NCBI GenBank assembly: GCA_965243165.1
Contig: OZ251535.1
Location: forward strand, 2,914,001 to 2,978,000
DNA length: 64,000 bases
Direction: 5' to 3'
DNA from: CATQHD01 sp965243165
GTDB taxonomy: Bacteria > Actinomycetota > Acidimicrobiia > Spongiisociales > Spongiisociaceae
Shown here: piece after piece, positions 18,101 through 27,800 of the stretch
Layout of the letters: each line of letters starts with the position of its first letter
Numbering within the stretch: the first letter of the stretch is position 1
The notes under the pieces: model-generated
The model's input: only the letters and a program-made list of their open reading frames with translations
Database searches by the model: none
What the model was told of the DNA's origin: nothing
Position numbers and translations under genes: made by a program

Positions 18101-21100
18101 AACCGTCCCCGCCTTCGGTCACCGTACCCCCCGGCGTCAACACCACCGCCGTATCCACCAGATCCACCACCGCCCCCTTGACCGGCACCACCGTGAAACC
18201 ATCAGTCAAACCCGACAACGTAAAATCAAAATACTCTATCGGCTCCGCCGCGTCGTCCGCCAGGACACGCGACACGAACCAAGCAGCCGCCGACGACGTA
18301 TTACCCGCACCGATATTGACATACCTATGCTCACCTGAGTTCGAAGCCTCAAGCGAATTGTAGATATCCCCCGAACCAGAACCCGTAGAAGACACCGACG
18401 CCCCCGCCGCACCCGTACCGGACTCTGTTATGACCCGCCCCCTGATACCGCCGGAATAAGTAGAAGACACACCCTCCAAGCGGGCGGTAACACTCCTCCA
18501 TTGAGCACCGCCGTCCCCCGAGTACTCCGGAAACAGCACCGACGGATAATCCCGCGGATTGAACCCCAGCTCCAACATGACCGACCGATCCGCGTCGGTG
18601 ATCTCCAACGAAACCGGCGCAACCACATAACCTGTTGCCGCCCCCGTGAAAAGGATCGTCTCATGATCCTCCGTAACCGTATCCGCAACAGGCGTAACCA
18701 CCACATCCGCCGACCCAGACGTATCCCCAACCGCGATGGTAACCGTAACCGAAGACTCATCAACCGTGTAATCCCCCGGCGCACCCGCCGTACTCCCCGC
18801 CGCGCCCACCGCAACCGCCACCTCCAAAGGATTGTCCGCCACCACCGAATCCGCCGTAGCCGTCACCCGCACCCTCTCCGCCCCGCCGTCCTCACCCACC
18901 GCCGACAACGCCGCCGGAGAAGCCCCCGTATCCGTCAAAGACAACACCACCTCCGAACCCGAATCCACAATCGTCAACTCACCGCCCGTAACCGTAACCG
19001 TCTGCCCGCCCACCCGCGTAGTCCCATGCCCCGCGAACGTAACCGTCTCCCCGCCGGTCTCCGTCACACCGTCGTCGAGCGCCGTCAACGTAAACGACTT
19101 CGACCCGCTCGTCAGACCCGCCGGAATCCGAACCGTCAACCGATCATCCGTCAAACCCGTCGTAAAATCAGACGTCAACGTCGCCGTACCCCCAGCTACC
19201 TGCACCACCACATCCGTAGCAGACGTCAAAACCGACGACGACCCCGCGAACTCCGCCACCACCGTCACCGACTGGCCACCCGCCTTCTCCACCACCGTCC
19301 CCGGCGACACCGACAACGTGATGTCAGCATCATCGTCCGTCACCGTCACATCCACCTGAGCGTTGTTGAACGTAACCACCTGATCAGTAGGCGACCCATC
19401 AGGCTTGGCCGCCGCCAACGCCGGCCTACCCACGATCCGCAGCTTCTTTGGGCCCTCCACCACCGTATTATCCGCAATCGACAGATTCTCCAACGTTTTC
19501 GCAATACCGCTGTCACCCGTATCACCCGCCGGAATAGTTGCCGACCTCCTCGCCCAATCGAAAGAAAAATCGTCGGCGCTCAACAACCCCGGCCCCTCCG
19601 CCACCGAAAACGAAATAACCGTAGCAGACGTCAACACAGACCGGTCTGCATTTGTCAAACGCTCAGGGTTCAGGCAATTACTGCAAACCTGGCCGGCATA
19701 ACCTGGGATAGCTTCAAGATCATTCAGCTGAGCATTCAAAGCCGTACCAAGATTCAAATCCGTCCCCGACGAACCCTCCGCCAAAGTCGGATTATTTTGA
19801 ACAACCATATAGACCTGTACATCATCATCAATTATCAAACCATTTGCATTGACAATCTCAAAACCATCTATAGGGCGCAAGCCAACCGTGAAAGTCTCAT
19901 CAGGCTCCGCGATAAAATCCCAGACGCTGTCGATAGTATTCTGAAGATCACCGCTCGGACGGTATCGGAGAAATACGCTGCCTGCATTCAACGTCGGCTG
20001 ATAATGATGCTCTCCATAGGTTTTCTGGTAAAATGGTCTTATAGCTGTACTCGATATATCGGGCCGTCCAGGGAGGTCTGGAGGACGGTCTTGCATTTCG
20101 GCAGTCCCGCCGAAACCATCGAACCACAAGGTCAGGTTCTCACTGTAGGTCGAAGAAGTAACCCCAGCCACCGTGAAGGTGAACCACGGGCGAGGGCCGT
20201 CATGACAAGAACACCACTGCGGCCCGTTCACAGGATCACCAGTCTCCCGCAAAACGAAAGTACCGTCCTCATCACTAAAAAAATGATGGTTCGTATTAGA
20301 ACCCTGATTATCCATCGTAACAACAATCGTACGATCCGCATCCAAAATCAACAAATCAGCATCCTCCACCGTATACGGCGCCGGAGCCGTACCCGTAAAC
20401 CTCCTCACGATCTCATGATCCTCGAACACCCGATCCGACAAAGGCGTAAACACCATATCACCCGAAGACCCGCTCACCGTCCCACCCGAAGCGATAGAAA
20501 GCGTCAACGAAGAAGGAACAACAGAAGCCGTATAATCCCCGCCCGCCCCCGGCGTCGCCGTCTCAGCAGAATCATCCACAGTCACCGACACCTCCACATT
20601 CGCAGACACCGGCACCCCCGCCGGAACCGAAGCAACCAACCGCACCGTCTGACCCCCGTCGTCCTCCCCCAACCCCCCAACAGGCTCACCCGCCGCATCC
20701 ACAAACGACAACCTAATCACACTGTCATCATCCACAATATTCAAACCCACATCAGCAACCGCCGCGTACCCAGCCGCCGTCGTAGCCGCCGAAAACACAA
20801 TCGTCTCATCCCCCTCCACCAACAAGTCGGACACCGGAGTCACCGTCAACGCCGCCGCCGCACGCCCCACCGTATCCCCGCTCGCGATCGTCACCGTCCA
20901 CGACGAAGCCGAAATCGCATAATCCGTCGCCGCAGTCGCCGTACCCGCCGCCGCCGTCACATTCACCGTCACCGCCGCCGACGTCGCCGCCGAAGCCGTC
21001 GCCACCACCCGCACCATCTGCGCACCGCCCTCCTCCGCCACCCCCGTCAACGCCGACGGCGTCGACTGCCCGTCATCGAACGACAACGTAATCACATCAG

Positions 21101-21566
21101 CATCCTCGATATTCAAACTCACATCAGCAATCGCCGAATACCCCGTCGCCGACGTAGTCGCCGAAAACACAATCGTCTCATCCCCCTCCACCCGCGTGTC
21201 ATTGACCGGTGTCACCGTCAACGCCGCCGAATGCCCCACCGTATCCCCGTTCGCGATCGTCACCGTCCACGACGAAGCCGAAATCGCATAATCCGTCGTC
21301 GCAGTCGCCGTGCCCGCCGCCGCCGTCACGTTCACCGTCACCGCCGCCGACGTCGCCGCCGAAGCCGTCGCCACCACCCGCACCGTCTGCGCGCCGCCCT
21401 CCTCCGCCACCCCCGTCACCGCCGACGGCGTGCTCTGCCCGTCATCGAACGACAACGTAATCAAAAAAGACGACTGACCCACCACCCCCGGCGGACCAAC
21501 CGGCAACACCCCCAACACCAAAGCAACCGCCAACGCCAAACCCAACCAACGCCGCCGACTCAACAC
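15114..21566 (-). CDS. giant Calx-beta-repeat / SLH surface protein, copy 1 (reading frame OFF from its SD-linked ATG)
   Basis: About 2,150 residues. A Sec signal (LSRRRWLGLALAVALVLG) is followed by roughly 14 Calx-beta/immunoglobulin-like repeats, each with an EGDETIVFSA-like strand and ending in an acidic D-D/N-D turn that likely binds Ca2+. A low-complexity Gly/Pro linker (PPPAGG/PPPSGG blocks) and three C-terminal SLH modules (such as ITRRQMSAFLHRAV and VTRAQMASFFVRAVN) follow. SLH modules anchor proteins to cell-wall polymers, so this is a secreted S-layer or adhesin-type protein. The ribosome site GGAGGAGG with ATG at 21606 is out of frame with the body because of a G15 tract; from that ATG translation would stop after 54 codons. 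The frame listed begins at a GTG (21566) just inside the tract, with no normal ribosome site. Confidence 0.85.
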   Translation of the reverse strand: MLSRRRWLGLALAVALVLGVLPVGPPGVVGQSSFLITLSFDDGQSTPSAVTGVAEEGGAQTVRVVATASAATSAAVTVNVTAAAGTATATTDYAISASSWTVTIANGDTVGHSAALTVTPVNDTRVEGDETIVFSATTSATGYSAIADVSLNIEDADVITLSFDDGQSTPSALTGVAEEGGAQMVRVVATASAATSAAVTVNVTAAAGTATAATDYAISASSWTVTIASGDTVGRAAAALTVTPVSDLLVEGDETIVFSAATTAAGYAAVADVGLNIVDDDSVIRLSFVDAAGEPVGGLGEDDGGQTVRLVASVPAGVPVSANVEVSVTVDDSAETATPGAGGDYTASVVPSSLTLSIASGGTVSGSSGDMVFTPLSDRVFEDHEIVRRFTGTAPAPYTVEDADLLILDADRTIVVTMDNQGSNTNHHFFSDEDGTFVLRETGDPVNGPQWCSCHDGPRPWFTFTVAGVTSSTYSENLTLWFDGFGGTAEMQDRPPDLPGRPDISSTAIRPFYQKTYGEHHYQPTLNAGSVFLRYRPSGDLQNTIDSVWDFIAEPDETFTVGLRPIDGFEIVNANGLIIDDDVQVYMVVQNNPTLAEGSSGTDLNLGTALNAQLNDLEAIPGYAGQVCSNCLNPERLTNADRSVLTSATVISFSVAEGPGLLSADDFSFDWARRSATIPAGDTGDSGIAKTLENLSIADNTVVEGPKKLRIVGRPALAAAKPDGSPTDQVVTFNNAQVDVTVTDDDADITLSVSPGTVVEKAGGQSVTVVAEFAGSSSVLTSATDVVVQVAGGTATLTSDFTTGLTDDRLTVRIPAGLTSGSKSFTLTALDDGVTETGGETVTFAGHGTTRVGGQTVTVTGGELTIVDSGSEVVLSLTDTGASPAALSAVGEDGGAERVRVTATADSVVADNPLEVAVAVGAAGSTAGAPGDYTVDESSVTVTIAVGDTSGSADVVVTPVADTVTEDHETILFTGAATGYVVAPVSLEITDADRSVMLELGFNPRDYPSVLFPEYSGDGGAQWRSVTARLEGVSSTYSGGIRGRVITESGTGAAGASVSSTGSGSGDIYNSLEASNSGEHRYVNIGAGNTSSAAAWFVSRVLADDAAEPIEYFDFTLSGLTDGFTVVPVKGAVVDLVDTAVVLTPGGTVTEGGDGSGLSVTAGFPSGVASNTIGSDLVVTLGAPEAGTAGSDDFLWTPPDPADTVTITAGQTASPGGDAVSLDGLSITEDTVVEDPETIKLTGSYTLDGETRETEATLTVLDNDANVVLSVSPGTVVEGSTEEVRVTARFAGSSSVLTSDTTVTVTIAAGTATLTTDFTTTSSQVSVVIPAGSLSGSATFNLTAVTDSDMESAETVALSGAGTIGSQTLTVTGAAVNIVDSGIRLAVDADTGTTGDQSSVGEDAMTKTVEVEVTLPAASSSGNGAVTVGLNVVGGTAVLDDNSDGDSEFGVGEDFRVTYPSGQSNVSVEVAEGDTTGSAMFDVVLNNDNTAEGSAAETVVIEGADVSINSTSYEVVSTSFGITDSSDDASPTTIGLTLLDSEGEDLTEVREDDGTVRVRVKAALEEGEDGQKVLPRSVTVPLTVGMAGGALAVHDFTRVSSLAVTIPPYEDEGTVEFDLELIDDTRPEGAEELTVHAGTLGAGLTGLGFTAVESDSFTIVDNDMILGLLDAGGEPLTRVLEGSGSQVRAQLSYPGMHFMDTPRVVRVTVEGGTAAGSDFRIPAPPGDVFFPIRQNSAAEAFGLNTVNDRAFEGDETLRVSAVSEGFDIAPVELIIQDNDIRLSLNQASVRENEGRITRRVTARAGSAPPEDLVVTVTVGGGRPSGNGYTSLSPRRFSVTIPAGEQSGSGSFSLTLVDDATPGNSKSVSVTGSASGFDVSSARLTITDDGDTPPPAGGGGGGGGGVPPPSGGGGGGGGGGAPPPAGGGGGGGGGAPPPAGGNGGAQPPAQPPAPACVGRFCDDDGNVHQDNIERIAVWRITLGCDAEDATKYCPDAQITRRQMSAFLHRAVSQRWTIEAPEGIELSDVGADEWFRPFAEWVVSVGAFSAPNGVFDPGGVVTRADMAIMMIGAFPHLDAVPTEASRFGDVEGLSPEVLAALEGMYQTGVTRGCSAEPLNYCPAQPVTRAQMASFFVRAVNLAPAGAQPAAGT

Positions 21567-21569
21567 CTG

Positions 21570-21584
21570 CCCCCCCCCCCCCCC
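21570..21584 (-). repeat. poly-G15 tract near the 5' end of giant gene 1 (frame OFF)
   Basis: 15 consecutive C on the plus strand (G on the coding strand), eight codons after the SD-linked ATG at 21606. In-frame reading needs a length of 3n+2 (11, 14, 17); 15 shifts the frame. Confidence 0.95.
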
Positions 21585-21603
21585 GCAGCAACGACCAACC
21601 CAA

Positions 21604-21621
21604 CATCAGGCCACCTCCTCC
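21604..21621 (-). promoter_or_regulatory. ribosome site and ATG of giant gene 1
   Basis: GGAGGAGG (21614-21621) and, 7 nt on, ATG (21604-21606). The same SD-ATG block precedes copies 2 (ATG at 28440) and 3 (ATG at 35205), which argues that this is the genuine start in all three genes even where the poly-G tract puts it out of frame. Confidence 0.8.
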
Positions 21622-21666
21622 ATCAAGCCAACCCCCTCACCGAGGGGACGAACGATCACAACAACA

Positions 21667-21698
21667 ATACTACCCCCCTCCCCCCCCCGAATAGTCAA
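21667..21698 (-). promoter_or_regulatory. promoter of giant gene 1 with G9-A-G6 spacer (20 bp)
   Basis: On the minus strand: -35 TTGACT (21693-21698), a 20-bp spacer made largely of G9 A G6, and -10 TAGTAT (21667-21672). The 5' leader is about 55 nt and contains a CCCCTC/GAGGGG hairpin. The spacer is three bases longer than the 17-bp optimum and the G tract is interrupted. Confidence 0.65.
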
Positions 21699-21760
21699 GC
21701 ACAACCGAAAAGCCGCCAGACAAGCCGCCGCGCCGGCGCGGGCAACCTCCCAGACCCTCC

Positions 21761-21778
21761 CTCTAAGCGTTGGAGGGG
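21761..21778 (+). repeat. ISL3-end-like sequence at the unit boundary (upstream of giant gene 1)
   Basis: CTCTAAGCGTTGGAGGGG matches 17 of 18 bases of the right terminus of the ISL3-family element at 40453-41879 (CTCTACGCGTTGGAGGGG). A similar piece lies at 28601-28622. No transposase accompanies either, so they look like solo IS ends or a small non-autonomous relic. Confidence 0.55.
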
Positions 21779-21822
21779 AAGGGCCTGGGCCGGGCTGCGC
21801 AGGTTCCCGGGGCGGTTCCGGC

Positions 21823-21852
21823 CCGGCCTCCTGGGTTGGCTGGGGAGGCCGG
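21823..21852. terminator. stem-loop after giant gene 2
   Basis: Perfect 9-bp inverted repeat CCGGCCTCC / GGAGGCCGG with a 12-nt loop, about 25 nt beyond the stop of giant gene 2 on the minus strand. No T-run. Conserved at the 3' side of all three copies. Confidence 0.55.
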
Positions 21853-21876
21853 ACCGGATAAAGAAGCAACTGCGGG

Positions 21877-24800
21877 TTATGTACCGGCGGCGGGGGCGGG
21901 TTGGGTGTCGGCGGGGGCGAGGTTGACGGCCCGGACGAAGAACGAAGCCATCTGCGCCCGGGTAACCGGCTGGGCAGGGCAATAGTTCAGCGGCTCGGCG
22001 GAACACCCACGGGTAACCCCCGTCTGATACATGCCCTCGAGGGCGGCCAACACTTCGGGGGAGAGGCCCTCTACGTCGCCGAACCGGCTGGCTTCGGTCG
22101 GGACGGCGTCTAGGTGGGGGAAGGCGCCGATCATCATGATCGCCATATCCGCCCGGGTAACCACCCCGCCCGGGTTGAACACCCCGCCGGGGGCGCTGAA
22201 CGCCCCTACGGAGACGACCCACTCCGCGAAGGGGCGGAACCACTCATCGGCGCCTACGTCGGACAGCTCTATTCCTTCGGGGGCTTGGATGGTCCAACGC
22301 TGCGAGACGGCCCGATGCAAGAAGGCGGACATCTGCCGGCGGGTGATCTGGGCGTTGGGGCAGTATCTGGTGGCGTCCTGGGCGTCGCAGCCGAGGGTGA
22401 TCCGCCAGGCGGCGATGCGTTCGATGTTGTCCTGGTGGACGTTGCCGTCGTCGTCGCAGAACCGGCCGACGCACACCGGCGCGGGCGGCTGGGCCGGGGG
22501 CTGGGCGCCTCCTCCGGCCGGGGGCGGAGCGCCGCCTCCCCCGCCGCCGCCGCCTGATGGGGGTGGAGCACCACCACCACCACCACCGCCGCCGCCTCCT
22601 CCTCCGGCCGGGGGTGGAGCACCACCGCCGCCGCCGCCTCCTCCGCCGCCGCCTGATGGGGGCGGGGGCGCGGGAGCGGGCGGGGGTGCGGCGGTGTCGC
22701 CGTCGTCGGTGATGGTCAAACGAGCCGGCAAAACGTCGAACCCCGACGCAGAGCCCGTAATCGACACCGTCTTGGAATTGCCGGGGGTGGAGTCGTCGGT
22801 CACGGTCAGAGAAAACGTTCGGGAGGCCGACGTCTCCCCGGCGGGAATCGTAATCGGGAACGAGGCCGGGCTCAGGCTGGTGTAACCGCTCCCCGCGACT
22901 CTGACATTCACCACCAGCTCCTCAGACAGTGCGGAACCCGCCGCGGCGGTAACCCTGCGGGTGATCCGTCCTGCGTCTTCCCGCACCGACGCCTGGTTCA
23001 ACGACAACCGGATATCGTTGTCCTGAATGACAAGATCGACCGAGGGGACAGCAAACCCCTCCACCGCCGCGGACACCCGCAGCGTCTCGTCGCCCTCGAA
23101 GACGCGGTCGTTGACCGCGGTCAACCCGAACGCCTCGGCCGCGCTGTTCACACGGATCGGCAGGAACACGTCACCGGGGGCAGACGCAATGCGGTAGTCG
23201 CTGCCAGAAGCGGTTCCGCCCCCCACGGTTACCCTCACCACCCGGGGAATATTCATCGTGGACGTCCCCGGATACGACAGCTGCACCTGCAGCCGGGGGC
23301 TGGTTCCCTCCAGAACGCTGGTCAACGGGTCCCCGCCGGCGTCCAACAAACCCAAGATCATGTCGTTGTCCAAGATGGTCACAGAATCAGACTCCACCGC
23401 GGTGAACCCCAAACCGGTCAAGCCAGCCCCCAGCGCGCCGGCGTGGATCGTCAACTCCTCGGGGCCCTCAGCATGCCCGTCGTCCCTCAACTCCAAATCG
23501 AAATCGACGGTTCCTTCATCCTCATAAGGCGGAATCGTCACCGCCAGCGACGAAACCGGCGAGAAATCATACCCCACCCAGGGTTCTCGACCCGCGATGC
23601 CCACCATCAGCGGAACCGTAACCGACCGGGGCAACACCTTGCCCCCGGCCAGGGCGGCCTTCACCCGCACCCGCACCGTGTTGCGTATAAACGGCGCCGA
23701 CCCCGTACTCCCGTCAGGCGGCGCCGGTTCCCCGACCTCCGTCAAGTCCTCCCCGCCGGCGTCCAGCAACGTCAAATCAATAGTCGCAGGCGACGCATCG
23801 TCGTCGGTGATCCCGAAACTCGTAGACACCACCTCATACGACGTGGTGTTGATGGTAACGGCGGCGCCTTCGATCACCACCGTCTCCGCCGTTGAACCCT
23901 CCGCAACGTCGTCGTCTTCCAACACCACCGTAAACGTCGCCGACGCCGAACTGCCGTTAGCCGGGATCGCCACCGCCAGCCCATGACCATCCGGAGGCGC
24001 AGGCGACTGAGACGACGGATACTCAACCCGGAAATCCTCCCCCGCCCCGAACGACCCATCATCGTCCCGCACCGCCGTGCCGCCCACCACGTTCAACCCC
24101 ACCACCACCCCACCCGACGGAGCCGTCACCCCCGACGGCAACGCCGCCGACACCTGCACCATCTTGGTATCCCCGTCCTCACCCAATGAAGTCTGCGTCC
24201 CCGACGCTTCGGTGTCCGTGTCGTCCACGGTCAAGGTGATCCCCCGGTTCGCATCCGCAATGTTCAACTCCGCAGGCGTCACCATCAAGGTCTGCGACCC
24301 CATCATCCCCGTCCCCGTCACCTTGGCCGTCTCCACCCCCTCCGTATTGTCGCTGTCCGAAACCGCCGAAACGTTGACAGTCGCCGACCCCGACAGAGAA
24401 CCCGCCGGGATCACCACCGACACCTGATCACCGGTCGCGTCCGTAGTGAAATCAGTCGTCAACGTCGCCGCCCCGGTTCCGTCGCCCGACCCGATGGAAA
24501 CCGTAACCGTCGTATCCGACGTCAACTCCGTAGCCGACCCCGCGAACCGGGCCGTAACCCGCACCTCCTCCGTGCTGCCTTCCACCACCGTCCCCGGCGA
24601 CACCGACAACACCACATTCGCGTCGTTGTCCTCGATCGTCAACACCCCCCCGGCTTCCCTGGTTTCGCCCCACTGCATGTAAGTCCCCACCAGCTCGAGC
24701 TCCTCCGGCCCCTCCACCACCGCGTCATCGACAATCGACAACCCCGACACCGCCGCCGCCGCAGAAGCCGTACTCCCCCCCGCAATCGTCAACGACACCG

Positions 24801-27800
24801 CCGACGGCGACGGCCAAAGAAAATCATCCGCCCCCGCCGCCCCCGAACCATCCCCCGCCGCAGCGCCCGTCAAAGACGCCGCAAACGCATCAGTCAGATC
24901 CGTTCCCGACCCCTGAAACTCCGCCCGGACCTCCACCGACCCAGTATCCCCCTCCGCAAACGAACCACTGAACCTCGGACGGATATCATCATCCAACACA
25001 GTAAACGCCATCCGCTCCACAACAAACCCAGACGGATTGCTCAAAGCCTGAAAAAAGAACTGCTTCGTCGGCTCCGCCACATTATCCTGGCAATTCACCC
25101 AAGGTATCCACACATGACCCGAAACAGCACCCGCCCCAACCGAAATACTCTTATGATTGGACGGAGACAAATGCTCCAAAGTCGTGACGTAATCCAAATC
25201 CCTTGTCGCCGTGTCCGGCCTCGCCACCACCCGAAACCCCACATTAGCGCTGTAAGTAGAAGACGTAGAAGCAACAAAATCATCACCCGTACCGCTTCCC
25301 AAAGCCCCCACCAACCTAATATGCTGCGTCTGCCCGCCTGGCCAACACCTCGTCCTCCCCCCACCAAAGGAACTCGGAGGATCATCCAACTCAACAGCAA
25401 ACGGATCATCCACACCCAATACAACCAACTTGACCGCCCGGTCCGCGTCGGTAACCGCCAACGAAACCGCCGCAACCGCATACCCCGTTGCTTCCCCCGT
25501 GAACAGGATCGTCTCATCATCCTCCGTAACCGTATCCGCAACAGGCGTAACCGTCACATCCGCCGTCCCCACCGTCTCCCCAACCGCGATAGACACAGTA
25601 ACCGAAGACCCAGAAACCGAAGACCCAGAAACCATATAATCAACCCCCGCCTCCGCCGAACTTCCCGCCGCTCCCACCGTCACCGTCACCTCCGCAGGGT
25701 TGTCCGCCACAGCCGAATCCGCCGTAGCCGTTACCCGCACCGTCTTCGCCCCCCCGTCCTCACCCACCGCCGACAACGCCGCCGGAGGATCAGCCGTATC
25801 CGTCAAAGACAACACCACCCCCGAACCCGGATCCAAGATATCCAACGACGCGCCCGTAACCGTCACCGTCTGCCCGCCCACCGACAAAGTGCCATACCCC
25901 GCGAACGTAACCGTCTCCTGCTGGGCCGACTCATCCGCGCCGTCGTCAGGTGCCGTCAACGTAAACGTCTTCGACCCCCTCGTCTCCCCCGCCGGGATCG
26001 TAACCGTCAACCGGTTATTCACCAGACCCGTAGTGAAATCAGTCCCCAACGTCCCGCCGCCCCCCGCCCCCACCTCCACCACCACATTCGTATCAGACGT
26101 CAAAACCGACGACGACCCCGCGAACTCCGCCGACACCGTCACCGTCTGCCCGCCCGTCTTCTCCGCCACCGACCCCGGCGACACCGACAACGTGATATCA
26201 GCATCAGCATCCGTCACCGTCACCTCCACCTGAGCGTTGTTGAAAGTAACCACCTGATCAGTAGGCGACCCATCAGGCTTGGCCGCCGCCAACGCCGGCG
26301 CACCCACGATCCGCAGCCGCTCCAGGCCCTCCACCACATCATCATCCGCAATCGACAGAATTTCCAACGTTTTCAGCCAACCGTCATCACCCGCCTGGCC
26401 CGCCCGAATAGTAATCGACTCCCTCGCCCATTTGAAAGACAAATCATCGCCGCTCAACAACCCCGGCCCCTCCGCCACCGACAACGACAACACCGTATCA
26501 GACGTCAACACAGAACGGTCCGCATTGTTCCAACCCTCAGGGTTCTGACTGGAAGGGACATGGTTAAAATCAGTAAGACGAGCATTCAAAGCCGCACCAA
26601 TCGTCAAATCCGTCCCCGACGAACCCTCCGCCAAAGTCGGAATACCTCCCTCAATAGCCATAAAAGGATGTACATCATCATCAATGATCAAACCATTAAC
26701 ATTGACAATCTCAAAACCATCCACCGGTTCAAAACCAACCGTGAAAGTCTCATCAGGCTCCGCAATATAATCGTAACGGCTGTCAATAGTATCCTGAGAA
26801 CCGCCCGGCCTGAACCTGAAAAAAATGCTACCCGCATTCAACGTTGCCCGTGCGTCTTGTAAACGGGAGCTACGAAACCAACCCTGCCAAATAAAACTAG
26901 TTATATCTATATCTCCAGGGAGGGAAGCGCCGTCATGAACTTCGGCAGTCCCGCTGAAACCTCTGTACCACAACGTAAGGTTCTGACTGTAAGTCGAAGA
27001 AGTAACCCCAGCCACCCGGCCGGTGAACCACGGCTGAGGGCCGTCATGACAATGACACCATATACCCCCGCCATAAGGATCACCAGTCTCCCGTAAAACG
27101 AGACCACCGTCCTCATCACTAAAAAATATATGATTCCTATTAGAACCAACACTATCCATCGTAACAACAATCGTACGATCCGCATCCAAAATCAACAAAT
27201 CAGCATCCTCGACCGTATACCCCGAAGCCGTACCCGAAAACCTCCTCACAATCTCATGATCCTCGAACACCCGATCAGACAAAGCAGTAAACACCAAATC
27301 ACCCGACGACCCACTCGTTCCACCCGAACTGATCGAAACCGTCAACGAAGAAGGAATCCCAGAAGCCGTATAATCCCCGCCCGCCCCCGGCGTCGCCGTC
27401 TCAGGAGCATCATCCACCGTCACCGACACATCCACATCCGCAGGCACCAGCACCCCCGCCGGAACCGAAGCAACCAACCGCACCGTCTGACCCCCGCCGT
27501 CCTCCCCCAACCCCCCAACAGGCTCACCCGCCGCATCCACAAACGACAACGTAATCACATTATCATCATCCACGATACTCAAACCCACATCAGCAATCGC
27601 CGCATAACCCGTCGCCGAAGTAGTCGCCGAAAACACAATCGTCTCATCCCCCTCCACCAACAAGTCATCCACCGGCGTCACCGTAAACGCCGACGAATAT
27701 CCCACCGTCTGCCCGCTGGCGATCTGCACCGTCGTCGGCGCCGCCGAAATCGCATAATCCGTCGTATCCGTCGCGGTGCCGGCCGCGATCGACACCGTCA

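Noticed and set aside
18501..21926. Long plus-strand open frame (about 1,140 codons) antisense to giant gene 1, and similar ones at 25114-26862, 27130-28632, 30230-33811 and 33884-35521
   Set aside because: Translations are extremely Arg/His/Pro-rich low-complexity strings, the mirror image of the Val/Thr/Asp/Gly codons on the minus strand. They have no ribosome sites and no domains.
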